This document shows positions 1 to 7,406 of a stretch of DNA of 19,257 nt, one piece after another; position 1 is the stretch's first letter, and each line of letters starts with the position of its first letter. A program made the position numbers and the translations under genes. Origin of the DNA: Caryophanales bacterium UBA2450 (GTDB taxonomy: Bacteria; Bacillota_I; Bacilli_A; RFN20; CAG-826); assembly GCA_002342545.1 (NCBI GenBank), contig DDQE01000019.1, positions 1-19,257 on the forward strand. Reading direction: 5' to 3'. The notes below the pieces were generated by a model, which did not search any database, was not told the origin of the DNA, and saw only the letters and a list, made by a program, of their open reading frames with translations.

Positions 1-27
1 ATAATTTTTTCACAATTAATAGCAAAT

Positions 28-55
28 TTGCTTTTAATTTTGCTAAGAGTATAAT
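28..55 (+). promoter_or_regulatory. Predicted sigma-70-type promoter of ktrBA
   Basis: TTGCTT at 28-33 and a perfect TATAAT at 50-55 are separated by 16 bp. Transcription would begin near 62, only about 8 nt before the ktrB ATG, and no Shine-Dalgarno sequence is visible between. The perfect -10 is strong evidence; the -35 matches only three of six consensus bases. The window edge limits what can be seen upstream, and no riboswitch is visible in the available 69 bases. Confidence 0.6.
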
Positions 56-69
56 ACAAGCAGATTAAT

Positions 70-1452
70 ATGAAGAGCGAAAGAAAGACCAAAACTAAGC
101 AAATATCTCCATATCTATTAGTCATCCTCTCCTTTATTGGAGTTATCCTTTTAGGCTCATTTTTATTGACCCTTCCATTTGCCCATAAAAACGGTAATTG
201 GGGTAACTACATGGATGCTTTATTTCACGCTACTAGTGCGACCTGTGTGACTGGACTATCAACATATAGTTTAGGAATAGGAGGAGAACTCACATTTTTT
301 GGTCAAATTGTGATGTTAATCATGATCCAAATTGGTGGTCTTGGTTTTATCACAATTCTTACATTCTTTGTATCTTTGATACAAAAGAAGATTCAATTTA
401 AAGATCGATATATGCTCGCTCAAGCGGTTAACTCCACCTCTATTGCCGATGTCACTAAATTCGTCAGAAGAGTGATTGTGATTGTCGCTACCGCTGAGAT
501 ACTTGGCTTTGCTTTAGGTCTACCTGTATTTTTAAATGTTCCAGGCTATTCAGTTCCTAAAGCTATTTGGGCTAGTGTATTTACTTCTATTTCTGCTTTT
601 AATAACGCAGGATTTGATATCTTTGGAGGAACTAGCTTAATCCAAGGAATGGGCACAATTGTCGATACCATGCCTCGATGGGCATATTATTATATGCAAG
701 GCTATATCATGATTTTAATCGTGATGGGTGGGTTATCATTCTTAACTATCATCGAGTTAACATTCCAAAGAAAAAAGGCCAAACAATTATCTTCTTTTAC
801 AAGAATTACTTTATTAATGACTGGTTCTTTAATTGTCTTTGGGTTTGGCATATTGATGTTAACGGACGGCATTTCTGGAAACATCACCCCATATCAAGCA
901 TTATTTCAAAGTGTCACTACTAGAACTGCTGGATTTGCAAGTTTTGATCAATCAACATTATCTCCAGCAGGAAAGACAGTTAGCTGTGTTTTAATGTTCA
1001 TCGGTGGATCACCAATCAGTACCGCTGGTGGTATTAAAACCACCACTATCTTCGTTTTAATCCTTTGCTTTGTGAGATTCTTACAGGGTAGAAAAATCTC
1101 TGCGTTCAAAAGAGAATTTACTAATTCATCAATTATTAAAACAATGACTTTAGTGTTCTTATCAGTTGTCGTTTTATTAGTCGGGTACATTTGTATTGCC
1201 TCATTTGAAAGAGGAAATGACGCTGCTACAACAAACGCAGTATTATATGAAACATTTTCTGCCTTTGGTACAGTTGGCTTAAGTGAAAGCTTAACCACTA
1301 CGTTATCTTTAGGCAGTAAGATTGTTATTTGCTTATTAATGTTCTTTGGAAGACTTGGTCCAATCACTTTATTCCAAATCTTCCAAACAAATATCGATAA
1401 TGAGAAAAACACTCACTATCGCGAAATTCCAACAGATGTTATCATAGGTTAG
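70..1452 (+). CDS. ktrB: KtrB/TrkH-family potassium uptake membrane subunit
   Basis: This 460-residue protein is the ion-conducting subunit of a Ktr potassium transporter in the cytoplasmic membrane. It shows the four pore-loop repeats of the TrkH/KtrB/HKT superfamily, each with a selectivity-filter glycine: VTGLS at 60-64, NNAGF at 178-182, TRTAGF at 284-289 and GTVGLS at 400-405. The intramembrane-loop sequence GGSPISTAGGIKTTT follows at 312-326, and GRLGPIT at 427-433 is typical of KtrB. Length fits KtrB (about 450) better than proteobacterial TrkH. The first ATG was chosen because it follows directly after the predicted promoter and gives a basic N-terminus before the first membrane helix. 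It is followed after 12 nt by ktrA, its cytoplasmic partner, whose ribosome site overlaps the ktrB stop. Family assignment is secure; ion specificity (K+ with possible Na+ coupling) is by homology. Confidence 0.95.
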   Translation: MKSERKTKTKQISPYLLVILSFIGVILLGSFLLTLPFAHKNGNWGNYMDALFHATSATCVTGLSTYSLGIGGELTFFGQIVMLIMIQIGGLGFITILTFFVSLIQKKIQFKDRYMLAQAVNSTSIADVTKFVRRVIVIVATAEILGFALGLPVFLNVPGYSVPKAIWASVFTSISAFNNAGFDIFGGTSLIQGMGTIVDTMPRWAYYYMQGYIMILIVMGGLSFLTIIELTFQRKKAKQLSSFTRITLLMTGSLIVFGFGILMLTDGISGNITPYQALFQSVTTRTAGFASFDQSTLSPAGKTVSCVLMFIGGSPISTAGGIKTTTIFVLILCFVRFLQGRKISAFKREFTNSSIIKTMTLVFLSVVVLLVGYICIASFERGNDAATTNAVLYETFSAFGTVGLSESLTTTLSLGSKIVICLLMFFGRLGPITLFQIFQTNIDNEKNTHYREIPTDVIIG

Positions 1453-1464
1453 GAGGAAATCTCT

Positions 1465-2142
1465 ATGGCACATAAATCATTTGCAGTTATCGGATTAGGA
1501 CAATTTGGTCGATCAATCGTTAAAGAACTTTCTGATAACGGTATGGACGTTATCGCTATTGATAATAACGAACAAACAGCTAAAGAAGTCGCGGTGGATT
1601 TACCAACCACATTTATCGCCGATAGTACCGATGAAAAAGCCTTAAAAGAATTAGGCATTGGAGACGTTGACGCTGCTATTGTCGCCTTTGGCGATAATCA
1701 AGAAGCTAGTGTTTTAACTACTGTTATTTTAAGAGAATTAGGAGTTAAAAACATTATCGTTCGTGTTGATGACGACTACTACGTTCCAATTATGAAAAAA
1801 TTAGGAGCAACTGAAGTTATCACTCCTCAAAAAGCCGCTGGTAGCGCATTAGCAAACCGTATTGGTAACGAAGACTTCCAAGAATATTACAAATTAGATA
1901 ATAAATACTCAGTTGTTTCTATTATTATTAATCCGGGCTTCTTCCCTCAAACATTAAAGGACATGAATCCTAAAAATGTGTATGGCGTTAACGTTGTCTT
2001 GATTAGAAGAGCAAATAAATCATTTGTTCCTGGCGGTAATGACTCTTTACTTCCTGATGATATCGTTTACGTTGTTGGCACCACAAAAGAAATCTATGCC
2101 TTTAGAGAAGCCATTAATGGCAATAAAGCTAAAAAGAAATAA
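1465..2142 (+). CDS. ktrA: KtrA potassium channel gating subunit (RCK domains)
   Basis: This is the cytoplasmic regulatory ring subunit of the Ktr K+ transporter, 225 residues, the normal KtrA length. The N-terminal RCK_N Rossmann fold (about 4-130) shows the GLGQFG nucleotide loop at 10-15 and an acidic residue at the end of strand 2 (AIDNN, D33), which usually contacts the ribose of ATP/ADP/NAD. The C-terminal RCK_C domain spans roughly 140-220. In Bacillota, RCK_C of KtrA is a known c-di-AMP receptor that shuts the transporter; this is family knowledge, not visible here. The start is fixed by AGGAGG at 1451-1456, overlapping the ktrB TAG stop, which implies translational coupling. A strong terminator follows at once, so ktrBA is a two-gene unit. 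Confidence 0.95.
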   Translation: MAHKSFAVIGLGQFGRSIVKELSDNGMDVIAIDNNEQTAKEVAVDLPTTFIADSTDEKALKELGIGDVDAAIVAFGDNQEASVLTTVILRELGVKNIIVRVDDDYYVPIMKKLGATEVITPQKAAGSALANRIGNEDFQEYYKLDNKYSVVSIIINPGFFPQTLKDMNPKNVYGVNVVLIRRANKSFVPGGNDSLLPDDIVYVVGTTKEIYAFREAINGNKAKKK

Positions 2143-2164
2143 ATATCATTATTCTTATAGAATA

Positions 2165-2191
2165 AAGCAACTCAGATGAGTTGCTTTTTTT
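2165..2191 (+). terminator. Intrinsic terminator after ktrA, shared with convergent hipA
   Basis: A perfect 9-bp stem AAGCAACTC/GAGTTGCTT with a 4-nt loop (2174-2177) is followed by a run of T to 2191. Flanking AGAATA and TATTCT extend the symmetry, so it may also stop minus-strand transcription from hipA. The hipA stop codon (2190-2192) lies inside the T tract, making this a very tight convergent junction. Confidence 0.9.
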
Positions 2192-3392
2192 ATTCTAAGA
2201 CGAAATGTTTTTTAAGCATCTCTATCTCATTATTTTTTAAAGAATATTTATGACAATAATTATCAAAATTATCCTTTATAACTGAAACTGTTTTACTGAC
2301 AATCTCTTGCGCTTCAAGTTCTGATAAACGGAACTTTTTATATAATTTAGCAACTTCTTTTAAGGATAAGGAAGTATGTGTTTCATCAATTTTTAAAACG
2401 TGGTTTTTGTTATGGATTCCAATTGTTAAATCAAAAGCAGGAGATAAAGTCCAGCCATTCTTATTAAAAATAAAGCCATGGTTCCTTAAGTGGTCGTCAG
2501 TATTATTGATTGCAACATTAAACACTACACGTTTATATAGCTCTTTTAAATTAGCGTTAACATTTTGGCATCGAGATATGATTAAACTTGCAATATCTAA
2601 ATAAGAATAAATATCGTCTCCTTTAATAGCCCCTAGTAAACATAGAGCGCTAGCATAATGTATGCGTTTATTAAAATTTCTATCAAATCTTTTACTTAAA
2701 TAAGTAGAACCGTATTTGGATAATTTCATTAATTTGGCTTCTGGAACATTGATGTCACATAACATAGCTAAATCGTGTACCACCATTTCCATTGCACCCA
2801 CATCAAAATCATCATTCTTATTAGGGAATTTAGCGATGTAGACGGCCTTATCATTATCAAAAACATTGCACTTAGGTCTAGCCCCGCCCAAAGAAGATCC
2901 AGGAGATAATAATAAATCTAATTCTTCATCAGATAATTCATCGTCTACCTTAATAGCGGCTTGTTCTAGTTTATTGATATATAGAATTGGAGGAATATTG
3001 GTGTTTCTTTGAGAAAGATATTCGCCGTCTTCATCCATAATTCTAATCGCCCCGGTACGATATATATCACTTATTCCAGTAAGATAATCAATAACATATA
3101 CCATATTAACGTCTCTTTTATGTGCGTCTCTTAAGATAAGTTTTCTTCCCCATCTATCAGGAAGAGAATCTTCCAAAAAACTAAAAGTTTCTCTATTTTT
3201 AGCAGGGTATTGTCTACCACAAGTAAGCATTAAGTCAGGATCAACAAACTTATTTATATTGTCTGATTTTAAAAAAGAATCAGAAAATTCAAAAGAATGG
3301 ATTTCTTTACCAGGCTCAAAAGAAACATACAAAGTTCCAATAACGTTTGTATTATCTTCTAAACAAATAATATATTTCTTTTCTTTAATCAT
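2190..3392 (-). CDS. hipA: HipA-family serine/threonine kinase toxin
   Basis: A 400-residue HipA-like kinase, close to the E. coli HipA length (440). Known family members phosphorylate translation factors such as glutamyl-tRNA synthetase and cause growth arrest or persistence. An N-terminal HipA subdomain (about 5-110) precedes the kinase core. Visible motifs are the flexible P-loop SSLGGARPK at 166-174, whose serine corresponds to the autophosphorylation site; IAKFP with K188 as the likely ATP lysine; the catalytic-loop motif NTDDHLRNHGF at 297-307; and the metal-binding SPAFDL (D321). All catalytic elements appear intact. It overlaps hipB by 4 nt (ATGA), the usual translational coupling. 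No frameshift is seen. The physiological target cannot be inferred from sequence. Confidence 0.93.
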   Translation of the reverse strand: MIKEKKYIICLEDNTNVIGTLYVSFEPGKEIHSFEFSDSFLKSDNINKFVDPDLMLTCGRQYPAKNRETFSFLEDSLPDRWGRKLILRDAHKRDVNMVYVIDYLTGISDIYRTGAIRIMDEDGEYLSQRNTNIPPILYINKLEQAAIKVDDELSDEELDLLLSPGSSLGGARPKCNVFDNDKAVYIAKFPNKNDDFDVGAMEMVVHDLAMLCDINVPEAKLMKLSKYGSTYLSKRFDRNFNKRIHYASALCLLGAIKGDDIYSYLDIASLIISRCQNVNANLKELYKRVVFNVAINNTDDHLRNHGFIFNKNGWTLSPAFDLTIGIHNKNHVLKIDETHTSLSLKEVAKLYKKFRLSELEAQEIVSKTVSVIKDNFDNYCHKYSLKNNEIEMLKKHFVLE

Positions 3393-3700
3393 ACTTTTCG
3401 AGCTCGTTGCTTTCTTTTAAGACCTAAATCTTGTAATGTCCTGCCTAATACATCATCTTTGGCAATTAATAATAAGTCATCTTCTAAACCGCCTAAAGCC
3501 TGTAGTACCATAGCATAGCTACCGATTGAAACGCTTGGCGATCCTTTTTCTATTTGCCATAAAGTCATTCTAGAGATATCAGCTCTTTCACAGACTAAGC
3601 TTGTTGGCATATTACGTCTTAATCTCGCTAATTTGATTTGATTGCCCATTTGTTTCAAAACCCTTTCGGTAACTATAGACATTGTTGGTACATGCTTCAT
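3389..3700 (-). CDS. hipB: HipB-type XRE-family antitoxin and autorepressor
   Basis: A 103-residue protein with an XRE/Cro-type helix-turn-helix at about 19-72 (ERADISRMTLWQIEKGSPS is the recognition region), followed by a basic C-terminal tail (KRKQRARKV). Such proteins bind and neutralise the adjacent HipA and repress the operon. The start is set at the ATG at 3700, not the upstream in-frame ATG at 3739, for two reasons: AGAGGA lies 7-12 nt upstream of 3700, and the predicted promoter -10 is at 3724-3729, so an ATG at 3739 would lie upstream of the transcript. The gene overlaps hipA by 4 nt. The C-terminal extension past the HTH is longer than in minimal HipB proteins. Confidence 0.88.
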   Translation of the reverse strand: MKHVPTMSIVTERVLKQMGNQIKLARLRRNMPTSLVCERADISRMTLWQIEKGSPSVSIGSYAMVLQALGGLEDDLLLIAKDDVLGRTLQDLGLKRKQRARKV

Positions 3701-3707
3701 ATTATTT

Positions 3708-3713
3708 TCCTCT
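3708..3713 (-). promoter_or_regulatory. Ribosome binding site that fixes the hipB start
   Basis: AGAGGA (reverse complement of 3708-3713) is placed 7 nt from the ATG at 3700. No comparable site precedes the longer in-frame ATG at 3739. Confidence 0.75.
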
Positions 3714-3767
3714 AATGTTTTATATTTTAGTTTATTCATTGTTTAATGTCAATTTTATCAAACATTA
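3713..3767. promoter_or_regulatory. Candidate HipB operator: TAATGT half-sites
   Basis: TAATGT occurs at 3713-3718 and 3744-3749, and its reverse complement ACATTA at 3762-3767. The latter two form a perfect 6-bp inverted repeat with a 12-bp spacer that overlaps the -35 box. The third copy sits 31 bp away, about three helical turns, just downstream of the -10. This layout suits cooperative XRE repressor binding. It is inferred from symmetry and position, and short motifs in AT-rich DNA can arise by chance. Confidence 0.45.
3724..3752 (-). promoter_or_regulatory. Promoter of hipBA
   Basis: On the minus strand a perfect TTGACA (3752-3747) is followed by a 17-bp spacer and TAAAAT (3729-3724). 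Transcription should begin near 3717, placing the hipB ribosome site close to the 5' end. The nusG terminator lies immediately upstream, insulating this unit from read-through. Confidence 0.8.
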
Positions 3768-3787
3768 TAAGAAATATCTTCAGTCAA

Positions 3788-3813
3788 TAAAAAATCCCCG
3801 CATAACACGGGGA
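3788..3813 (-). terminator. Terminator of the rpmG-secE-nusG operon
   Basis: On the minus strand TCCCCG/CGGGGA forms a 6-bp GC-rich stem (3795-3800 with 3808-3813) with a 7-nt loop, followed by a T run (3794-3788). It lies about 20 bases after the nusG stop. Confidence 0.88.
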
Positions 3814-3833
3814 TATATAATCAAAGATAACTA

Positions 3834-4460
3834 TTAGATTTTATCAATTTCAGAGAAATCGACTTCCACTCTAGTTGGTCGACCAAAGAAGACAGTTTCA
3901 AGTTCAACAGCACCAGTTTCCTTATTAATAGAAATAATTCTACCTTCGGTGCCTTCAAGAGTGCCGTGGATAACTTTAACATAGTCGCCTTCCATGTATC
4001 TGTCATACATTGATTCATCGACCATACCCATTCTCTTAAGGACTGGTTCAATTTGTTCTCTTGGAACTGGGAATGGTTTTGTACCTTTACCAGCAGATCC
4101 AACAAATCCTGTAACCCCTGGAGTGTTTCTAACAATATACCAAGCATAGTCAGTCATAATCATTTCTACGAAAACATAACCTGGATATAAGTTCTTCATT
4201 CTGGTTTTACCAGTTGGTAAACCATCTTTCATCACTGGAACTTCTTGTTCCACGACAATGATTCTGAAGATTAAATCTTCTAAGCCCATTGACTCGACAC
4301 GTTTTTGTAAGTTATAAGCTACTTTTCTTTCGTGGGTGGAATATGTAGATACCACATACCAAGCTTTATCACCTAATTTTGCTTCTTTATTTGCTTGTTG
4401 AGCTTCATCACCAATATCAGTATTGGTATCAGAGAATGCTGTTTTATTATTGTCTACCAT
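3834..4460 (-). CDS. nusG: Transcription termination/antitermination protein NusG
   Basis: NusG binds the RNA polymerase clamp and modulates elongation, pausing and termination. The 208-residue product has an acidic, probably disordered N-terminal extension of about 30 residues, then the NGN domain (AWYVVSTYS at 33-41, LYPGYVFVEM at 91-100) and a C-terminal KOW domain from about 157 (GDYVKVIHG, then GTEGRI). The ATG at 4460 was chosen because GGAGG lies 8 nt upstream; a longer reading from TTG at 4475 would start within that site and only 1 nt from the secE stop. It is last in rpmG-secE-nusG, a conserved bacterial order often continued by rplK, which is absent here because hipBA follows the terminator. 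Confidence 0.96.
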   Translation of the reverse strand: MVDNNKTAFSDTNTDIGDEAQQANKEAKLGDKAWYVVSTYSTHERKVAYNLQKRVESMGLEDLIFRIIVVEQEVPVMKDGLPTGKTRMKNLYPGYVFVEMIMTDYAWYIVRNTPGVTGFVGSAGKGTKPFPVPREQIEPVLKRMGMVDESMYDRYMEGDYVKVIHGTLEGTEGRIISINKETGAVELETVFFGRPTRVEVDFSEIDKI

Positions 4461-4468
4461 TGTTTTGT

Positions 4469-4473
4469 CCTCC
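4469..4473 (-). promoter_or_regulatory. Ribosome binding site that fixes the nusG start
   Basis: GGAGG on the minus strand is separated by 8 nt from the ATG at 4460. It rules out the TTG at 4475 as the initiation codon. Confidence 0.8.
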
Positions 4474-4475
4474 AA

Positions 4476-4670
4476 TTAAATGCCTTTAAAAGCATCACTT
4501 AAGATGTCAATTAATTGCTTACCTGCTAAATCTTCTGCGAAAAGTAATAATCCAGTCACCGCCGCGATAATCACAACCACGATGATTGATGGAATTAACA
4601 CTTCTCTTTTTGGCCATCTTACTCTTTTACCTTCTTTGACGACCCCTTTATAATATTTTCCAAGTCCCAT
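4476..4670 (-). CDS. secE: Preprotein translocase subunit SecE
   Basis: SecE is the small essential subunit that clamps SecY in the protein-conducting channel. The 64-residue protein matches the single-helix form of Gram-positive bacteria: an amphipathic N-terminus with the conserved KRVRWPKREVL segment (15-25), then one membrane helix (about 27-46). The start is set by AGGAGG at 4679-4684, 8 nt upstream and overlapping the rpmG stop codon. Only about 15 nt separate its stop from the nusG ATG. Confidence 0.94.
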   Translation of the reverse strand: MGLGKYYKGVVKEGKRVRWPKREVLIPSIIVVVIIAAVTGLLLFAEDLAGKQLIDILSDAFKGI

Positions 4671-4682
4671 TTTATGAGCCTC

Positions 4683-4829
4683 CTATTTACTAGCCTTATG
4701 AAGAGTCTGTTTATTACAGTTTTTACAGAACTTCATTAGCTCTAGTCTTTTATTATTTTCTTTGTTCACTGTTGTAACATAGTTTCGAGCCAGACATTCG
4801 GAGCAAATCAAAATCACTTTTTCTCTCAT
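4683..4829 (-). CDS. rpmG: 50S ribosomal protein L33 (zinc-binding form)
   Basis: A 48-codon gene read by hand. The product begins MREKVILICSEC and ends KQTLHKASK, the normal length and pattern for bL33. The two CxxC pairs (C9-C12 and C35-C38) show the zinc-binding (C+) version. GAGG lies 6 nt upstream of the ATG. rpmG-secE-nusG is a standard Bacillota order. The stop (TAG, 4685-4683) overlaps the secE ribosome site, indicating coupled translation. Confidence 0.95.
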   Translation of the reverse strand: MREKVILICSECLARNYVTTVNKENNKRLELMKFCKNCNKQTLHKASK

Positions 4830-4862
4830 CTCTAACCTCGCTATGTGAATTACAGTAGCATT

Positions 4863-4891
4863 ACTATATCACTAGCAATTTTTGATGTAAA
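4863..4891 (-). promoter_or_regulatory. Promoter of rpmG-secE-nusG with extended -10
   Basis: On the minus strand TTTACA (4891-4886), a 17-bp spacer and TATAGT (4868-4863) are seen, with a TGA immediately before the -10 giving an extended -10 element. The predicted start near 4856 leaves a short 5' leader of about 27 nt that holds the rpmG ribosome site. Confidence 0.78.
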
Positions 4892-4893
4892 CA

Positions 4894-4920
4894 ACAAAAA
4901 AGCACTTTTTTAGCGCTTTT
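4894..4920 (-). terminator. Terminator of the ligase-smpB-folC-folT operon
   Basis: On the minus strand AAAGCGCT/AGTGCTTT pairs over 8 bp (one G-T wobble) with a 5-nt A loop, then a T run. It lies directly upstream of the rpmG promoter and about 30 bases after the last gene of the operon. Confidence 0.82.
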
Positions 4921-4949
4921 ATTAATAAAATATAGCATTTGAAGGTTAA

Positions 4950-5426
4950 TTACTTAATGACTTTTTGATTCTTCAAAATATATAAAATAGAAATAGCGGT
5001 CGCTCCCACTAGAGCCACTACTGTAGCAATAACAATAATTGAAGATTGATCTAGCTTTTGTTTTTCTTCTTTGACCTTATTATGGTTTGGATAATATTTA
5101 TTAACTAATGTTCTAATAACTTGCCCGATTGTGTAGCCTTCTTCCACTCCATCATCTTGAGCGTTAACATAGTCTTTTTCTTCTTGACTGAGTCCCATAT
5201 AGACAATATACATTTCTTTAAATTCTTCTTTAGTGATATCACACACTGCAGGATGAGCTTCTCTAAAAGAGGCCCAATAATCTAAAAATGGGTGTTCGTC
5301 ATTTAATCTTATCGCATAGGAAATAACGGGAGTTTTGAGTTCAAATACTTCATTTTTGACAGTATTTTTACTAAATACCCCAAACATCATAGGCACTAAT
5401 AATAAAGGTAGAAGAAACTTTTTCAT
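4950..5426 (-). CDS. Unrecognised secreted protein with C-terminal membrane anchor
   Basis: I do not recognise this 158-residue protein. A lysine pair and hydrophobic stretch at 2-17 look like a Sec signal peptide or N-terminal anchor. The central 20-120 region is soluble and charged, with DEHPFLDYWASF (43-54), HPAVCDITKEEF (58-69) and GLSQEEKDYVNAQ (78-90). A second hydrophobic helix at about 128-151 is followed by a short basic tail, which predicts an extracellular domain tethered at the C-terminus. There is no lipobox or sortase motif, and only one cysteine. The ATG follows the folT stop by 1 nt, and AAGGAT overlaps the end of folT, so the two are translationally coupled. Location suggests a link to folate uptake or simply the operon's envelope theme; function is unknown. 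Confidence 0.8.
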   Translation of the reverse strand: MKKFLLPLLLVPMMFGVFSKNTVKNEVFELKTPVISYAIRLNDEHPFLDYWASFREAHPAVCDITKEEFKEMYIVYMGLSQEEKDYVNAQDDGVEEGYTIGQVIRTLVNKYYPNHNKVKEEKQKLDQSSIIVIATVVALVGATAISILYILKNQKVIK

Positions 5427-5427
5427 A

Positions 5428-6198
5428 TTATCCTTTTTGTTTTATTAATTTATTAGATAGATACATTATATATGAAACTAAAAAAGTATTTAATGGAATA
5501 TTAAAGAAGGCAACAATAATTTGACTGACTAAAATAATTAAAAAAGACGAACCTGAAAACGCCCACCATTTCATTAAAACTCCAAAGCCCACCATAATCG
5601 TTAGCTCAATTACAAAGCAAGCAAATCCGATAGAAAAAACGTTAATATTTATCTCGCGTTTTTTAAAAAATCTAAAGAGAAATAATTGAGTAAATAATGT
5701 AAGTCCAAGTAGGATAAGAGAGCCAACAGGAATTAAAATACGGTAGACAAGCGCTAAATTAACATCATAATCTAAGGCAGAAAATAAAGTTAAGCCCACT
5801 AATAAAATAGTGAAAACCACTACTTCAATTGATAATAAAAGTTTTTCGTTTTTAATAGTTTGAAATAGTTTATAAACAAAGTAACTCGCAAAACCTAATA
5901 AAGCATAAATAAAGGTGATTTGAAAAAATGGAGCACTACCAAACATTTTAGGATCAAAGATATAAAATCCCACAATATCACTGGCAGCGCCTACTAATAG
6001 GCCAAACCAAGGACCAAGTAAAATTGAAGAAAAGATAATTAAAGCAGGTCCTCCAAAAGAAATGCGAACAAAAGGCAAAACAGGAATATAATTCACCGCA
6101 AAGATTTTTTGAAATAAAGCGATGAGAATAATAAAAATGCCCGCAAGAGCGATTTTTTGAGTCATTGAAAGATTATAGATTCTTTTAAATTTCACCAT
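5428..6198 (-). CDS. folT: Folate-family ECF transporter S component
   Basis: This is a substrate-binding membrane protein of an energy-coupling-factor transporter, which captures vitamin and works with shared EcfA/A'/T subunits encoded elsewhere. The segment VRISFGGPALIIFSSILLGP (44-63) followed by WFGLLVGAASDIVGFYIF (64-81) is typical of the FolT family, with helices around 16-35, 50-70 and 92-112. At 256 residues it is longer than typical FolT (about 170-200); the extra length is loop and helices around 115-175. Adjacent folC supports folate as substrate. The ORF overlaps the folC end by 14 nt and has only a weak ribosome site (GAGAT), so translation is probably coupled. Substrate is inferred from family and context. 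Confidence 0.85.
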   Translation of the reverse strand: MVKFKRIYNLSMTQKIALAGIFIILIALFQKIFAVNYIPVLPFVRISFGGPALIIFSSILLGPWFGLLVGAASDIVGFYIFDPKMFGSAPFFQITFIYALLGFASYFVYKLFQTIKNEKLLLSIEVVVFTILLVGLTLFSALDYDVNLALVYRILIPVGSLILLGLTLFTQLFLFRFFKKREININVFSIGFACFVIELTIMVGFGVLMKWWAFSGSSFLIILVSQIIVAFFNIPLNTFLVSYIMYLSNKLIKQKG

Positions 6199-7405
6199 TA
6201 GTTATCTCTTTTTTGACTAAGTTAGCAAATGCTAAACTACCGGTAATTAAAATTACATCCTCTGGATAAGTTTCTTTAAGCGATTTAATTAATTCTTTAT
6301 GGTCACTATGAAATTTATAATCTTCTAGATAAAGGAAATAATCGCTTTCCTCTCTAGCGCGAACATGGGCAAATGTTGTTAATAATAATTCCCCTAATAA
6401 ACTAATTTCTGGAAGCATAACGGTAATATTTTTATCTTTAAAAGAAGCAAATACGATATGAATTACTTTACCAGGGAATACTAATTCCATATCTTTTCTT
6501 AATTTAATAATCGCATCTGGATTATGAGCCCCATCAATAACAAATGTTGGCTTACCTTCAATAATATTAAATCTACTATCTAAAGTTGGTTTATATAATC
6601 CCTCTTTAACTGCGTTAATATCAACAGGATAAGTATCTTGTAGAATATTTACTGCTTCTAAAGCTAAACAAGCGTCTAAAACGCTAGAAAGAGACTTAGA
6701 AGGAATTTTAACTTCGTTATAAGGACGATATTCAAAAGTATAGCCTTCATTAGTGAGATTTAAATTATGATAATGATCAACTTTATAAATCTTACTTTTA
6801 GTTTCTTTAGCTTTATTTACTAAAACATCTAAAGCATCTCCTTCGATTTCACCAATTAATAAAGGAACTTCATTTTTAATTATTCCCGCCTTATGTAAAG
6901 CAATTTCGCTAATAGAAACACCCAAGAAATTTGTGTGTTCACTAGTGATATTAGTGATAATACTTAAAATTGGTTTAAAGATATTAGTCGCATCAATCTC
7001 TCCACCCATTCCGCATTCAATAATCGCAATATCAACTTTTTGATTGATAAAATATTTAAACGCGATAAAAGTGATAATTTCAAAGCTCGATAAATCAAAT
7101 TTATCAAAATGTTTTTTATATTCTTTAAAAGTATTTTCAACAAAACTAATAGAGATAAATTCATTATTTACTCTAATCATGTCTAACATAGATTCGTAAC
7201 ATGGGGAAATGAATAGCCCCACTTTTTTTCCGCTGGCAATATAAATGTTATTTATATAATTACAGGTACTACCCTTCCCGTTAGTGCCACTAACGTGGAC
7301 ACTAGGAATATCATATTTAAAGCCTATCTTATGTAAAAAAGCGTCAAAGTTATCTCTTTGATAATCATTACGGTTATAGCGATTAATTTCTTCTAAAACA
7401 CTCAT
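6185..7405 (-). CDS. folC: Folylpolyglutamate synthase / dihydrofolate synthase FolC
   Basis: FolC adds glutamate to folates in an ATP-dependent Mur-ligase-like reaction, trapping them in the cell; some members also make dihydrofolate from dihydropteroate. The 406-residue protein has the P-loop GTNGKGS at 40-46, the ECGMGGEIDATN motif at 130-141, SEHTNFLG at 155-162, HKAGIIK at 171-177 with the lysine usually carbamylated, and DGAHNPDA at 291-298 in the C-terminal domain. In the second motif a glutamate (E136) stands where many FolC proteins have arginine or lysine. AAAGG 8 nt before the ATG lies in the end of smpB. No folate biosynthesis gene is nearby, and a FolT transporter follows, so salvage is the likely context. 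Confidence 0.93.
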   Translation of the reverse strand: MSVLEEINRYNRNDYQRDNFDAFLHKIGFKYDIPSVHVSGTNGKGSTCNYINNIYIASGKKVGLFISPCYESMLDMIRVNNEFISISFVENTFKEYKKHFDKFDLSSFEIITFIAFKYFINQKVDIAIIECGMGGEIDATNIFKPILSIITNITSEHTNFLGVSISEIALHKAGIIKNEVPLLIGEIEGDALDVLVNKAKETKSKIYKVDHYHNLNLTNEGYTFEYRPYNEVKIPSKSLSSVLDACLALEAVNILQDTYPVDINAVKEGLYKPTLDSRFNIIEGKPTFVIDGAHNPDAIIKLRKDMELVFPGKVIHIVFASFKDKNITVMLPEISLLGELLLTTFAHVRAREESDYFLYLEDYKFHSDHKELIKSLKETYPEDVILITGSLAFANLVKKEITNGEI

Positions 7406-7406
7406 T

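Noticed and set aside
948..1412. 154-codon open frame opposite ktrB
   Set aside because: It is antisense to a well-supported transporter gene, has no ribosome site and resembles no family; a shadow of the coding strand.
3701..3739. Longer HipB starting at ATG 3739
   Set aside because: No ribosome site, and the predicted hipBA promoter -10 (3724-3729) lies downstream of it, so it would not be transcribed.
3876..3888. Palindrome TTGGTCGACCAA inside nusG, resembling the TGTCGA/TCGACA elements
   Set aside because: It encodes conserved NusG residues (GRPT), has no N6 spacer and no promoter nearby; most likely chance.
3821..4147. 108-codon open frame on the minus strand inside nusG
   Set aside because: It is in another frame of nusG with leucine-rich low-complexity sequence and no initiation signal.
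4461..4475. Longer NusG starting at TTG 4475
   Set aside because: GGAGG at 4469-4473 lies within that extension and is ideally spaced for the ATG at 4460.
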